DNA of 64,000 nucleotides from positions 124,001-188,000 of the forward strand of contig NZ_LMGI01000001.1 of assembly GCF_001427105.1 (NCBI RefSeq), read 5' to 3'. Shown here piece after piece: positions 18,485-27,007 of the stretch (within the stretch, counting starts at the first letter, position 1; each line of letters opens with the position of its first letter). The stretch comes from Sphingopyxis sp. Root154 (lineage in GTDB: Bacteria; Pseudomonadota; Alphaproteobacteria; Sphingomonadales; Sphingomonadaceae). The notes under the pieces were generated by a model that was given only the letters and a program-made list of their open reading frames with translations, did not search any database and was not told where the DNA came from. A program made the position numbers and the translations under genes.

Positions 18485-19750
18485 TCAGCGCGCGGACGGC
18501 AGGTAGCGGTCGCGTAGTTCAAGCGGGCGCGCGGTTAGCGCTTTCTCCAGTCCCTCAACGAACACCGCTTGCGGCTGCGACAGCGGTTCGAGCGGATCGC
18601 CATTCCACAAGACAAGGTCGGCGGCCCGTCCGCGTTCGAGCGAGCCGACGCGATCGGCGACACCGAATACGCGCGCGGGGTTGACCGTGATCGCCGCGAC
18701 CGCGGCGCCATACGGCAGCCCCCACGCGACCGCATTGCCGGCGCCATAGCGCAGTTCGCGCGCGCGGTGCGCGACGCCGCTGCCGGTCTTGAGGATGATC
18801 GTCACCCCAGCGGCATGGAGCCGCGCGGCATTTTCCATCGACGCGCCGAGTTCGGAGAAGCTGCGCGGCAGGTCGGCGAGCGGATCGAGGATGACGGGGA
18901 GCTGCGCCGCGGCAATATCGTTCGCGACGCGCCATCCTTCTTCCGCGCCGTCGAGAATGAGGTGCAGCTTCTCCTCGCGCGCGAGCGCGATCATTTCGCG
19001 GATGTCGGACGCGCGATCGACCTTGACGATCAGCGGCATCCGCCCCTCGGCGACAGGGATCAGTGCTTCGAGGTCGACGTGCGACAGTCTTTGCGGGCGC
19101 CCTTCGCCGCGATCATAGGCCACGCGATTCGCCGCAAAATGACGGACGTCGGCGAGCGTCGCACGCAGCGCGACGATCGCCGATCCGCGCGCGCCGCCGG
19201 CGCGTTCGGCCCCGCCCTCGCCCATTTCCAGCACCATCGCGGCGCGCGGCCGCGTGACCATGTCCGGGCGCTGCGCCAGGTCGATCACCGCCGCCTGCCC
19301 CGCGAACTGGAGGTCGCGGCCGCCGCGATCGTCATAGAGCGGCGTCGTCACCGCGTGCGTAATACCCGCCAGCCGCGCGACCGGGAGCAGGATCGAATCG
19401 GGATTGAGCCCGAGCGAGATGTCGAAGCCGGCGCTGATCGCCGCGCTGTGCGTCGCGCGGTCGGCGCTTGTCGGCACCTGGCTGACCTCGACCGCGCCCA
19501 ATGTGCTGTCGGCCTGGATGAACCCCGGCGTCACCGTGCCGCCACGCCCGTCGATCACGCGCGCGCCCGCCGGGACCGCGACATCGGCGCCGATGGCGGC
19601 GATGCGGCCGTCGCGGATGACGATCGTGCCACGTTCAATCTCGCCCGCCGCGGTCATCGTCATCAGCCGCGCGTCGACGATCGCGATCGTTTCGGCACTG
19701 GCCGAGGTGGCGAACGCAAGCGCCGCAAGGGCGAGCAGGCGACAGGTCAT
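18485..19750 (-). CDS. Amidohydrolase-like protein lacking metal ligands (second copy, partner subunit)
   Basis: 421 residues with a Sec signal (LLALAALAFATSASAE). The fold is that of the amidohydrolase superfamily: the N-terminal beta-sandwich (GRIAAIGADVAVPAGARVID) and the C-terminal ITVNPARVFGVADRVGSLERGRAADLVLWNGDP segment are intact. Every metal-binding position visible in its neighbour is replaced: HxH becomes GFIQADSTLG, the barrel His strand is VKVDRASD, the next is LDGAEEG, and the final Asp strand is ILKTGSGVAH. It is therefore probably a pseudoenzyme. Its start overlaps the stop of the catalytic-type gene (ATGA), a pairing repeated at 21866-24534, which argues for a heteromeric complex. 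The reading frame extends far upstream, but that part is antisense to or overlaps the neighbour and is not coding. Confidence 0.82.
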   Translation of the reverse strand: MTCRLLALAALAFATSASAETIAIVDARLMTMTAAGEIERGTIVIRDGRIAAIGADVAVPAGARVIDGRGGTVTPGFIQADSTLGAVEVSQVPTSADRATHSAAISAGFDISLGLNPDSILLPVARLAGITHAVTTPLYDDRGGRDLQFAGQAAVIDLAQRPDMVTRPRAAMVLEMGEGGAERAGGARGSAIVALRATLADVRHFAANRVAYDRGEGRPQRLSHVDLEALIPVAEGRMPLIVKVDRASDIREMIALAREEKLHLILDGAEEGWRVANDIAAAQLPVILDPLADLPRSFSELGASMENAARLHAAGVTIILKTGSGVAHRARELRYGAGNAVAWGLPYGAAVAAITVNPARVFGVADRVGSLERGRAADLVLWNGDPLEPLSQPQAVFVEGLEKALTARPLELRDRYLPSAR

Positions 19751-21150
19751 CGTATCTCTCCGGGTTGGCCGAGCAGGAAGTCCGAATGGCGCCGATAGGC
19801 CGGGTCGCCGCGGTCGAAAACGATACCACCGTCGATCCACACTTTTTCGGCGCGGGCGTAGATGCTGAACGGATCGGCGTTCCACAGCACGACGTCCGCA
19901 TTCTTGCCGGGCTCGAGCGTGCCGACCCGGTCGGCGATGCCGAGCGCCTTGGCGGGATTGGCGGTGAACCAGCGGATCGCATCGGCCTTGCTGATCCGGA
20001 TTCCCGCGCGCCATGCCGAGGACAGCGCGGCCGCGGCCTCCTGGTTCAGCCGCTGCACAACGATCGGGTCGTCCGAATGGATGATCGCGCACCCGCCCGC
20101 CGCATGGACCAGCGCAGCATTCTCCTCGAGCGCGTCGAACACCTCCATCTTGTAGCCCCACCAATTGGCCCAGGTGGCGACGCAGATGTCTTCCTTCGCG
20201 AGCAGCGGCGCGATCTTGTATGCTTCGTTCGCGTGGTGAAACGTCCGGATTCTGAATCCGAATTCGCGCGCGATGTCGATCATCACCGCCATCTCGTCGG
20301 CGCGGTAGCAATGGTTCTGGACCAGGATGTCGCCCTTCAGTACCCCGGCCAGCGTTTCGAGTTGGAGATCGCGCTTCGGCGGATCGCCGGCGCCGCCGCC
20401 CTTTTCCCATTTGTCCCATTTGCGCGCATAGTCGGCGGCGTCGATCCACGCCTTGCGATATCCCGCGACATTGCCCATGCGCGTCGCGGGCGATCGCCCC
20501 TTGCCGCCATAGACACGCTTCGGATTTTCGCCGCACGCGATCTTCAACCCATAAGGCGCGCCGGGGAACTTCATCCCCTGCATCGTGACCGACGGCACAT
20601 TCTTGAGCGTCACGGTCCGCCCGCCAAAAAGATTGCCCGAACCGGGCAGGATCATCAGCGTCGTCACCCCCGCCTCGCGCGCGGCGTCGAAACCCGGATC
20701 CTGCGGCCAGACCGAATGCTCGGCCCACACCTGCGCGGTGTTCGGGTCGGTCATTTCATTGACGTCGTTGAGCGCGTCGACGCTGTCGGGCTGCGCCCAG
20801 ACGCCAAGGTGCGAATGTGCGTCGATCACCCCCGGGGTGACCCATTTCCCATTCGCATCGACCACAGCATAGCCCTCCGGCACCGAAAGGCCGGCCCCAA
20901 CCGCGACGATCTTCCCATTTTCCATCAGGACGGTGCCGTTCGCGATCTCGTCCCCGGCTGCGGTCAGCACCGTCGCGCCGGATAGCGCGACCTTCGGCGC
21001 CGCCGGCGCCCGATAGCGGCTGGGAAAGGCATCCCGGACGGCTGCGGGAACGCGCTCGACAGCCGGCGTCGCAGATGGCTGCGGACGTTCGCCCGCGGCG
21101 CATCCCGCCACCGAGAGCGCGGCGACTAAGGCGAATGCGCGGCCCCTCAT
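19747..21150 (-). CDS. Metal-dependent amidohydrolase lipoprotein (second copy)
   Basis: 467 residues. The N-terminus MRGRAFALVAALSVAGCAAG is a lipoprotein signal with the lipobox ending at Cys 17, so it is probably membrane-tethered in the periplasm. Amidohydrolase motifs are complete: VTPGVIDAHSHLG (His 112/114), LVQNHCYRADEM, RTFHHANEAYK and CAIIHSDDPIV. A family-specific insert KIACGENPKRVYGGKGRSP and GNVAGYRKAWIDAADYARKW separates this group from ordinary imidazolonepropionases. It is very similar over its whole length to the protein at 23140-24534, so the pair arose by duplication. It overlaps the genes on both sides by four bases. Confidence 0.87.
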   Translation of the reverse strand: MRGRAFALVAALSVAGCAAGERPQPSATPAVERVPAAVRDAFPSRYRAPAAPKVALSGATVLTAAGDEIANGTVLMENGKIVAVGAGLSVPEGYAVVDANGKWVTPGVIDAHSHLGVWAQPDSVDALNDVNEMTDPNTAQVWAEHSVWPQDPGFDAAREAGVTTLMILPGSGNLFGGRTVTLKNVPSVTMQGMKFPGAPYGLKIACGENPKRVYGGKGRSPATRMGNVAGYRKAWIDAADYARKWDKWEKGGGAGDPPKRDLQLETLAGVLKGDILVQNHCYRADEMAVMIDIAREFGFRIRTFHHANEAYKIAPLLAKEDICVATWANWWGYKMEVFDALEENAALVHAAGGCAIIHSDDPIVVQRLNQEAAAALSSAWRAGIRISKADAIRWFTANPAKALGIADRVGTLEPGKNADVVLWNADPFSIYARAEKVWIDGGIVFDRGDPAYRRHSDFLLGQPGEIR

Positions 21151-21869
21151 TTCGCGTCGGGGGTCACCGAGCGGATCACGCCGCCCTTGTCGTCGAGGAA
21201 ATCGATCGAGGCTTTGCCGTCGGGTGTGACCTTCATCATGATGCGCGGGCGGCCCAGCGCGTCGCTCAGCATCACTGCCGATTCGCGGTCGCGGGTCTTG
21301 CCGACATAGAGGCGCTGGCGTCCAAAGGTGCCGTCGGCCTGCACCTTCTGTAGCGCCGCGGTCCGTTCGGGACCCTCGGGCATCTTCGAAATGCGTTCGG
21401 CCAGATCGAAATCGAGCGGCGCGTCCGGGCGGTCGTTGACGACCATCCCCGCCCAGCGGCGGCCGTTATACTCATTCTGGGTCAGCTGGATCACCTGATC
21501 CTGCTCATATTGATCGAAGCTCAGATGGCCGCCGCCCGACACCTTGCCGTCGGGACCCTTCTGCCCGCTGAAGGTCAGGCCGCCGTTTTCCGATCCTTCG
21601 TTGTTATAGAAGATGATGCCCGCTCCGCGATTGCCGCTGGGATGCGGGCGTTCCTTTCCGTGCATGATGATCCCCGGCGACCGGCTCGTGTTCGACACGA
21701 TCATGCGGATCGTGCCGTCATCCTCGCGAACATTGATACGCTTGACGTCGATCTCGTCGAACGCCGCCTTGGCGGGCGCCGTGTCGGCGCCGGCGTCGGT
21801 CGCGATGGCGAACGCGAAGGCGGCGGTCAGCACGCCCGAATAGAGAGTGAGCAGCTTGTTGGCATTCAT
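21147..21869 (-). CDS. Uncharacterised secreted protein of the 'FDEI-VKRIN' family (copy 1)
   Basis: 240 residues with a Sec signal (LLTLYSGVLTAAFAFAIATDAGA). No known domain was recognised, but the sequence is strongly patterned: AAFDEIDVKRINVREDDGTI, MIVSNTSRSPGIIMHGKERP, GAGIIFYNNEGSENGGLTFSG, LSFDQYEQDQVIQL, then AGMVVNDRP. The C-terminal stretch SAVMLSDALGRPRIMMKVTPD continues GKASIDFLDDKGGVI. Repeating short beta strands with D/N-G turns suggest a beta-propeller or beta-helix-like scaffold. It shares this whole pattern with the protein at 42965-43690. It sits between two amidohydrolase pairs with four-base overlaps on both sides, so stoichiometric co-production is likely. The function is unknown. 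Confidence 0.75.
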   Translation of the reverse strand: MNANKLLTLYSGVLTAAFAFAIATDAGADTAPAKAAFDEIDVKRINVREDDGTIRMIVSNTSRSPGIIMHGKERPHPSGNRGAGIIFYNNEGSENGGLTFSGQKGPDGKVSGGGHLSFDQYEQDQVIQLTQNEYNGRRWAGMVVNDRPDAPLDFDLAERISKMPEGPERTAALQKVQADGTFGRQRLYVGKTRDRESAVMLSDALGRPRIMMKVTPDGKASIDFLDDKGGVIRSVTPDAK

Positions 21870-23143
21870 GGTTTTTCTCCGTTGGCAGAGGAAAGGACGG
21901 CGGGAAGATAACGATCGCGAAGCTCGGTCGCGCGCGATCGCATGGGCTGGTCGATACCGCGGATCAGGACGCGAACCGGGCGCGCGAGCGTGTCGAGCGG
22001 ATCGCCGTCCCAGACGACGACATCGCCGTCCTTGCCGGGATCGAGCGACCCGATGCGATCCGACAAGCCAAAGATGCGCGCCGGATTGATCGTGATCGCG
22101 GCCAGAGCGGCGCGGCGGTCGAGCCCGTTCGCGGCCGCATTGCCCGCGTTGTAGCGCATCTCGCGCTCGCGGTGGCTGCCGTTGCCCTGGATGGCGATGA
22201 CGACGCCGGCCGCCGCGAGACGGCGCGCATTGCCCAGCGTCGCGCCGAGCTCCTCGAACGAAGCCGGCGTGTTGTCGATTGGCGTGATCAGCACGGGCAC
22301 CCCGGCGGCGGCGATGTCCCCCGCGACGCGCCACCCTTCGCTCGCGCCCTCGAGGATCAGTTTCAATCCTTCGGTACGCGCCATCGCCAGGACGTCGCGA
22401 ATATCGGAGGCACGGCGGACGCTGATGAGCAACGGCATCCGCCCCTCGACCACTGGAATCAGCGCCTCCAGGTCGGCGCGCGAAAGCATGTAATCGCGCG
22501 TCGCGCCGCGATCATAGGCGGCACGGCGGACCTTGTAGTCGCGCACATCGGCAAAGACGGCGCGCAAGGCGACCAGTTGTGCCGCGCGCGCGCCGCCGGC
22601 GCGTTCAGCGCCCGCATCGCCCATGTCGAGGACCATCGCCACGCCGCGGCGCATCAACATCGCGCCATCAAGCGTGACCGCCGCGGCCTGTCCCGCGAAC
22701 AGCAATTCGCGGCCCGCTCGGTCCTTATAGGCCGGCGTCGCGATGGCGCGCGTGATTCCGCCGAGCCGCGCCACCGGGATCAGCATTGAATCGGGGTTGA
22801 GCCCATAGCCCGCGTCGAATGCGGCGCTGAGGTCGTTTCGGCTGGTGGCGCGATCGGCGGCCGCCTCGACCGCGCGGACCTCGACGAGCCCGAGCGCGGT
22901 GCCCGATGCGACGAGACCGGGGGTGACGATCTTGCCACGCGCATCGATGATTTTCGCATCGGCGGGAACCGCGACATCGGCGCCGACAGACAGGATGCGC
23001 CCGTCGCGAAGGACGACCGTGCCCGCCGAGATCTCGCCGGCCGGCCCCATAGTGAGGACGCGGCCGCCAGTGATCGCGATGGTCTCCGCCGTGACGGCGG
23101 GCACCCAAGCAAGCGCCAGCAAGGCGATCACGCCGCGGATCAT
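21866..23143 (-). CDS. Amidohydrolase-like protein lacking metal ligands (first copy, partner subunit)
   Basis: 425 residues with a Sec signal (IALLALAWVPAVTAE). It is the same non-catalytic type as 18485-19750: the barrel entry that normally carries HxH reads VTPGLVASGTALGLVEV, the later ligand strands read ISVRRASDIRD and LEGASEG, and VIAIQGNGSHRER replaces the HSDD strand. The outer shell (GYGLNPDSMLIPVARLGGITRA, ITINPARIFGLSDRIGSLDPGKDGDVVVWDGDP) is well kept, which argues for a retained structural role rather than decay. It overlaps the catalytic-type gene upstream by four bases (ATGA). Confidence 0.82.
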   Translation of the reverse strand: MIRGVIALLALAWVPAVTAETIAITGGRVLTMGPAGEISAGTVVLRDGRILSVGADVAVPADAKIIDARGKIVTPGLVASGTALGLVEVRAVEAAADRATSRNDLSAAFDAGYGLNPDSMLIPVARLGGITRAIATPAYKDRAGRELLFAGQAAAVTLDGAMLMRRGVAMVLDMGDAGAERAGGARAAQLVALRAVFADVRDYKVRRAAYDRGATRDYMLSRADLEALIPVVEGRMPLLISVRRASDIRDVLAMARTEGLKLILEGASEGWRVAGDIAAAGVPVLITPIDNTPASFEELGATLGNARRLAAAGVVIAIQGNGSHREREMRYNAGNAAANGLDRRAALAAITINPARIFGLSDRIGSLDPGKDGDVVVWDGDPLDTLARPVRVLIRGIDQPMRSRATELRDRYLPAVLSSANGEKP

Positions 23144-24534
23144 CGGGCGAAATCCTGGCCGGGCTGGCCAAGGAGGAAGTCCGAAGGCGCCTGATAGCGC
23201 GGGTCGGCGCGATCCCACATCGGCACGCCGTCGATCCAGACCCGATCGGCGAGCGCGTAGACGCTGAACGGGTTGCCGCTCCACAGCACGACGTCGGCCA
23301 TCTTGCCCGGCTCCAGCGTCCCGACCCGGTCGGCTATCCCCATCGCCTTGGCGGGGTTCGCGGTGATCCATTTGATCGCTTCGCCGCGCGAAATCGACAG
23401 TCCGGCATGATTGGCCGCGGTCATCGCAACTCCCGTTTCCTGGCCCAGCCGCTGGATAAGCAGGCCGTCGTCCGAATGGATGATCGCACAGCCGCCCGCG
23501 GCGTGGATCATCGGCGCGGTTTCTTCGATCCCGTCGAGCGATTCCATTTTTGCGCCCCAGCTGTTCGCCCAGGTGGCGACGCAGATATCCTCTTTCGCCA
23601 GCAACGGCGCGATTTTGAAGGCTTCGTTCGCATGGTGGAAGGTACGGATGCTGAACCCGAATTCACGCGCGATATCGATCATCACCGCCATTTCGTCGGC
23701 GCGATAGCAATGGTTCTGGACGAGAATTTCGCCCTTCAGCACTCCCGCCAGGGTTTCGAGCTGCAGGTCGCGCTTGGGCGGGTCACCCGCTTTGCCGGTC
23801 TTTTCCCATTTATCCCGTTTGCGCGCATAATCGGCTGCATCGATCCATGCCTTGCGATAGCCCGCGACATTGCCCATGCGCGTCGCAGGCGACCGGCCCT
23901 TGCTGCCGTAGACACGCTTTGGATTTTCACCGCACGCCATCTTTAGCCCGTAGGGGGCATGCGGGAATTTCATGCCCTGCGTGGTCACCGCGGGCACATT
24001 CTTCAACGTCACCGATCGCCCGCCAAAGAGATTGGCCGAGCCGGGCAAGATCATCAGCGTCGTCACCCCACCGGCACGGGCAAGCCGGAATTTCGGGTCC
24101 TGCGGCCAGACCGAATGTTCGGCCCAAACGTCGGCGGTGTTGGGTGCCACCGCCTCGTTGCCATCCTCGTGCGACGGCGTCGCGGGGGACGGATAGACGC
24201 CCAGATGCGAATGCGCGTCGATGATGCCCGGGGTCACCCATTTGCCCCGCCCGTCTATCCGCACATATCCCTCGGGCACAGCAAGCTCCGCGCCGACCGC
24301 CTCGATCACCCCGTTGCTGATCAATAGCGTCGCGTCCGGAATTTCGACGCCCGTCCCCGTCAGGATCGTCGCGCCGACGATCGCGAGCGGCGGCGCGGCT
24401 GCGGGCCGATAGGTGCTGGGGAAAGCCTCGCCGCGCGCGTCGTTCTGCTCCGCCGCCACGCCGCTGGCCAGCGACAGCGCCGCCGCGAGCACCCGCATTC
24501 CGCTGCCGCGAAGAAATTTCGATACCGACCCCAT
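23140..24534 (-). CDS. Metal-dependent amidohydrolase, secreted (first copy)
   Basis: 464 residues from ATG 24534, which is preceded by a strong GGGGAGAG ribosome site; the in-frame codon at 24630 lies upstream of the promoter and is rejected. The N-terminus (SKFLRGSGMRVLAAALSLASGVAAEQ) is a Sec signal. Metal motifs are complete: VTPGIIDAHSHLG, LVQNHCYRADEM, RTFHHANEAFK and CAIIHSDDGLL. The same family inserts as copy two are present (KMACGENPKRVYGSKGRSP). First gene of a five-gene operon (catalytic, pseudo, FDEI-VKRIN, catalytic, pseudo) knitted together by four-base overlaps. A copy of the shared ECF-type promoter lies at 24555-24578. Confidence 0.87.
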   Translation of the reverse strand: MGSVSKFLRGSGMRVLAAALSLASGVAAEQNDARGEAFPSTYRPAAAPPLAIVGATILTGTGVEIPDATLLISNGVIEAVGAELAVPEGYVRIDGRGKWVTPGIIDAHSHLGVYPSPATPSHEDGNEAVAPNTADVWAEHSVWPQDPKFRLARAGGVTTLMILPGSANLFGGRSVTLKNVPAVTTQGMKFPHAPYGLKMACGENPKRVYGSKGRSPATRMGNVAGYRKAWIDAADYARKRDKWEKTGKAGDPPKRDLQLETLAGVLKGEILVQNHCYRADEMAVMIDIAREFGFSIRTFHHANEAFKIAPLLAKEDICVATWANSWGAKMESLDGIEETAPMIHAAGGCAIIHSDDGLLIQRLGQETGVAMTAANHAGLSISRGEAIKWITANPAKAMGIADRVGTLEPGKMADVVLWSGNPFSVYALADRVWIDGVPMWDRADPRYQAPSDFLLGQPGQDFAR

Positions 24535-24554
24535 TCGCTTCTCTCCCCGCCCAA

Positions 24555-24578
24555 ACGAGCGACGAGCGCGATGAATCC
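24555..24578 (-). promoter_or_regulatory. Putative ECF promoter (GGATT-N16-CGT) of the amidohydrolase operon
   Basis: Minus strand: GAGTGGCGGATTCATC with GGATT at 24578-24574, sixteen bases, CGT at 24557-24555 in context GCTCGTTTGG. The predicted transcript start near 24548 leaves a very short leader that begins at the GGGGAGAG ribosome site. Confidence 0.68.
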
Positions 24579-24609
24579 GCCACTCGCTTTTCAACGCGAC
24601 GCCGATGGC

Positions 24610-24633
24610 GGATTCATCGCGGCGGATCATCGT
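24610..24633 (+). promoter_or_regulatory. Putative ECF promoter (GGATT-N16-CGT) of the aminotransferase-ABC operon
   Basis: GGATT at 24610-24614, sixteen bases, CGT at 24631-24633, in context CGATGGCGGATTCATC...ATCATCGTCTTG. Its -35 flank is a perfect 13-base inverted copy of the divergent promoter's (GATGAATCCGCCA at 24570-24582, TGGCGGATTCATC at 24606-24618). Confidence 0.68.
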
Positions 24634-24686
24634 CTTGGGCAGGGTGAGCTGCTTATTTCAGATGCAGCGTTCGAGGAGGGGCCAAT

Positions 24687-25889
24687 TTGTTGAACGACGA
24701 CCGTCTGGCGCGCCGGGCCAAAACGCTTTCGCCGCGCATGCCGGCCCCGCATTTCCCCTCGGAGTTCGGCGCCGAGACGATCTTTTTCGATTCGGGATTC
24801 GCCGCGCCCCAGCTGCTTCCCGATCTCACCGCCTTCGCGCGCCTCGCCTTGACTGACCACCGCGAGGAGGTGCTGCAATATGCGTCGGGGCGCGGCCAGC
24901 CGCACCTGCGCCAATGGCTCGCCGCGTGGATGAACCAGGACGGCTGCGCGCTCACCGCCGATCATATCCTGATCACCAATGGCGCGAAACAGGGCATAGA
25001 CCTCGCCTGCCGACTGCTGCTCGACGAAGGCGATGCGATCGTCGTGACCGCGCCGACCTATTTCACCGCCATTCCGATCTTTCGCGGCTTCGGGATCGAA
25101 TTCATCGAGATCGGCCAGGATGCCGACGGCCTCGACGTCGCCGCGCTCGAAGCGACGCTCGATCGCCGCGCGGCGGAGGGGCGTTCGCCGCCCAAGCTGA
25201 TCTATAATGTGCCCGAATTTCATAACCCGACCGGAGCGACCATGTCGGCGGCGCGGCGCGCGGCGCTCATCGCGCTCGCCGAAGCGCGCAGCATCGCGAT
25301 CGTCGAGGACAGCCCCTATCGGCGGGTGCGCTTCGAAGGGGCGGACCAACCGCTGCTGAAAGCGCTCGACCGTTCGGGGACCGTCTTTCACCTCGGTACC
25401 TTTTCAAAGCTGGTCGCGCCGGGGCTCCGCATCGGCTGGGTCGCCGCCGAGCCCGCGCTGATCGCGCGGATGGTCCAGCTGAAATCCGAAGGCGGGACGT
25501 CGCCGCTTATCCAGCGGATCATCTGTGACTTCGCCCACTCGCCCGATTTTTCTGTGCATATCGAACGCGTCCAAGCCGCCTATCGCGAACGCCGCGACCG
25601 GATCATGGCCGCGGTGGCGCGCGACCTGCCCGCGGCGCGCATCGCGCTGCCCGAGGGCGGCTATTACGTCTGGCTGACGCTGCCGTCGCACGTCGACGGC
25701 GACCTGCTCGCCGCGAAAGCCGCCGAGGCGGGCGTCCACCTGATCGCCGGCAGCCGTTTCTTCGCCGGCGCCGGCGGGGACGCACCGCGTCATCACATCC
25801 GGCTCTCCTTCAGCTACACCACCCCCGACCAGATCGACGATGGGGTCCGGCGGCTTGGCGACTGTTACCGGGCCATCGCCGGCCGATGA
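24687..25889 (+). CDS. PLP-dependent aminotransferase, fold type I (class I/II)
   Basis: 400-residue cytosolic aminotransferase resembling 2-aminoadipate/aromatic transaminases and MocR-type C-terminal domains. Visible motifs: NGAKQGIDLACRLLLDEGD, YNVPEFHNPTGATMS, VEDSPYRRVRF, the PLP lysine in HLGTFSKLVAPGLRIGW, and HHIRLSFSYTTPDQI with the carboxylate-binding Arg. The start is a TTG at 24687 with GAGGAGG nine bases upstream; an in-frame TTG follows directly and cannot be excluded. It overlaps the ABC ATPase gene by four bases, so it probably deaminates the compound that transporter imports. Confidence 0.88.
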   Translation: MLNDDRLARRAKTLSPRMPAPHFPSEFGAETIFFDSGFAAPQLLPDLTAFARLALTDHREEVLQYASGRGQPHLRQWLAAWMNQDGCALTADHILITNGAKQGIDLACRLLLDEGDAIVVTAPTYFTAIPIFRGFGIEFIEIGQDADGLDVAALEATLDRRAAEGRSPPKLIYNVPEFHNPTGATMSAARRAALIALAEARSIAIVEDSPYRRVRFEGADQPLLKALDRSGTVFHLGTFSKLVAPGLRIGWVAAEPALIARMVQLKSEGGTSPLIQRIICDFAHSPDFSVHIERVQAAYRERRDRIMAAVARDLPAARIALPEGGYYVWLTLPSHVDGDLLAAKAAEAGVHLIAGSRFFAGAGGDAPRHHIRLSFSYTTPDQIDDGVRRLGDCYRAIAGR

Positions 25890-27007
25890 CGTCCACCGCA
25901 ACAACCCTCGTCGAGTTTCGCGGCGTCGAGAAACGCTACGCCGCGGAGGGACGCGCCGCGGTGACGCGCCTCGACCTGACCGTCGAGCGCGGCGAATTTC
26001 TGACCCTGCTCGGTCCGTCGGGATCGGGAAAAACCACGACCCTGATGATGCTCGCGGGCTTCGAGGCGCCGAGCAGCGGCGAGATCTTGCTCAATGGCCG
26101 GTCGCTGGCCGACCGGCCGCCGTACAAGCGCAACATGGGCGTCGTATTTCAGAATTATGCGCTGTTTCCGCATATGAGTGTCGCTGAAAACCTGGCCTTC
26201 CCGCTCGGCGTGCGCGGAAACAAGGGCGCCGCGGCCAAGGAGAAAGTCGACGCCGCGCTGGCGCTCGTCAAATTGGACGGGCTAGGCGATCGCCGCACCG
26301 ACGCGCTCTCGGGCGGGCAGCGCCAGCGTGTCGCGCTGGCGCGCGCGCTGATCTTCGAACCCGATCTCGTCCTGATGGACGAACCGCTCGGCGCGCTCGA
26401 TCGTCAGCTTCGCGAGCATCTCCAGTCCGAAATCAAGCGCATCCAGCGCGCGCTCGGGCTCACCATCCTCTATGTCACCCACGACCAGAGCGAAGCGCTG
26501 ACCCTGTCCGACCGCATCGCCGTCTTCGCCGACGGGGCGGTTCAGCAAATCGGCAGTCCCGAGCAGATCTACGCGAGGCCGGCGAACATCTTCGTCGCGG
26601 GCTTCGTCGGCGAAAACAATATGCTGACCGGCACGGTTCTGGCGAACGACGGCGAGCAATGCACGATCATATTGCGGGGCGGCCAGATCGTGCGCGCCAT
26701 TGCCGCCGGGCCCCTCGCGCTTGGGAACGATGTCGTCGTGACGATCCGTCCAGAGCATGTCGAGACGGGGCAGCACCCGTCCAGCTGCTGCAACGCGTTC
26801 GAGGCGCACATCGAGGAGTTGGTCTATCACGGCGACCATAGCCGGGTTCGCGCGGAGTTGCGCGGCGGCGACACGCTTTTCATCCGAACATCGAGCGACG
26901 AGCCCCCGGCCGTGGCCGATCGTTTGCCGATCGGCTGGTGCACCGATCGCTGTTTCGCTTTTCCGGCGGCCGGTATCGTCGAAGCTTCGACAGGGGACGG
27001 ACCATGA
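25886..27007 (+). CDS. ABC transporter ATP-binding protein, spermidine/putrescine (PotA) type
   Basis: 373-residue ATPase of the polyamine/opine/phosphonate group. Walker A is LLGPSGSGKTTTLMML, then the Q-loop VVFQNYALFPHMSV, signature LSGGQRQRVALARAL, Walker B LVLMDEPLGALD and the switch His in YVTHDQSEAL. The C-terminal TOBE domain (from about residue 240) has FVGENNMLTGTV and VTIRPEHVE. It overlaps the aminotransferase and the binding-protein gene by four bases each. Confidence 0.93.
   Translation: MTSTATTLVEFRGVEKRYAAEGRAAVTRLDLTVERGEFLTLLGPSGSGKTTTLMMLAGFEAPSSGEILLNGRSLADRPPYKRNMGVVFQNYALFPHMSVAENLAFPLGVRGNKGAAAKEKVDAALALVKLDGLGDRRTDALSGGQRQRVALARALIFEPDLVLMDEPLGALDRQLREHLQSEIKRIQRALGLTILYVTHDQSEALTLSDRIAVFADGAVQQIGSPEQIYARPANIFVAGFVGENNMLTGTVLANDGEQCTIILRGGQIVRAIAAGPLALGNDVVVTIRPEHVETGQHPSSCCNAFEAHIEELVYHGDHSRVRAELRGGDTLFIRTSSDEPPAVADRLPIGWCTDRCFAFPAAGIVEASTGDGP

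Noticed and set aside
24570..24618. Thirteen-base inverted repeat taken at first as a repressor operator
   Set aside because: Both arms coincide with -35 regions of two divergent GGATT-N16-CGT promoters, and single copies of the same element occur upstream of other units without a dyad.
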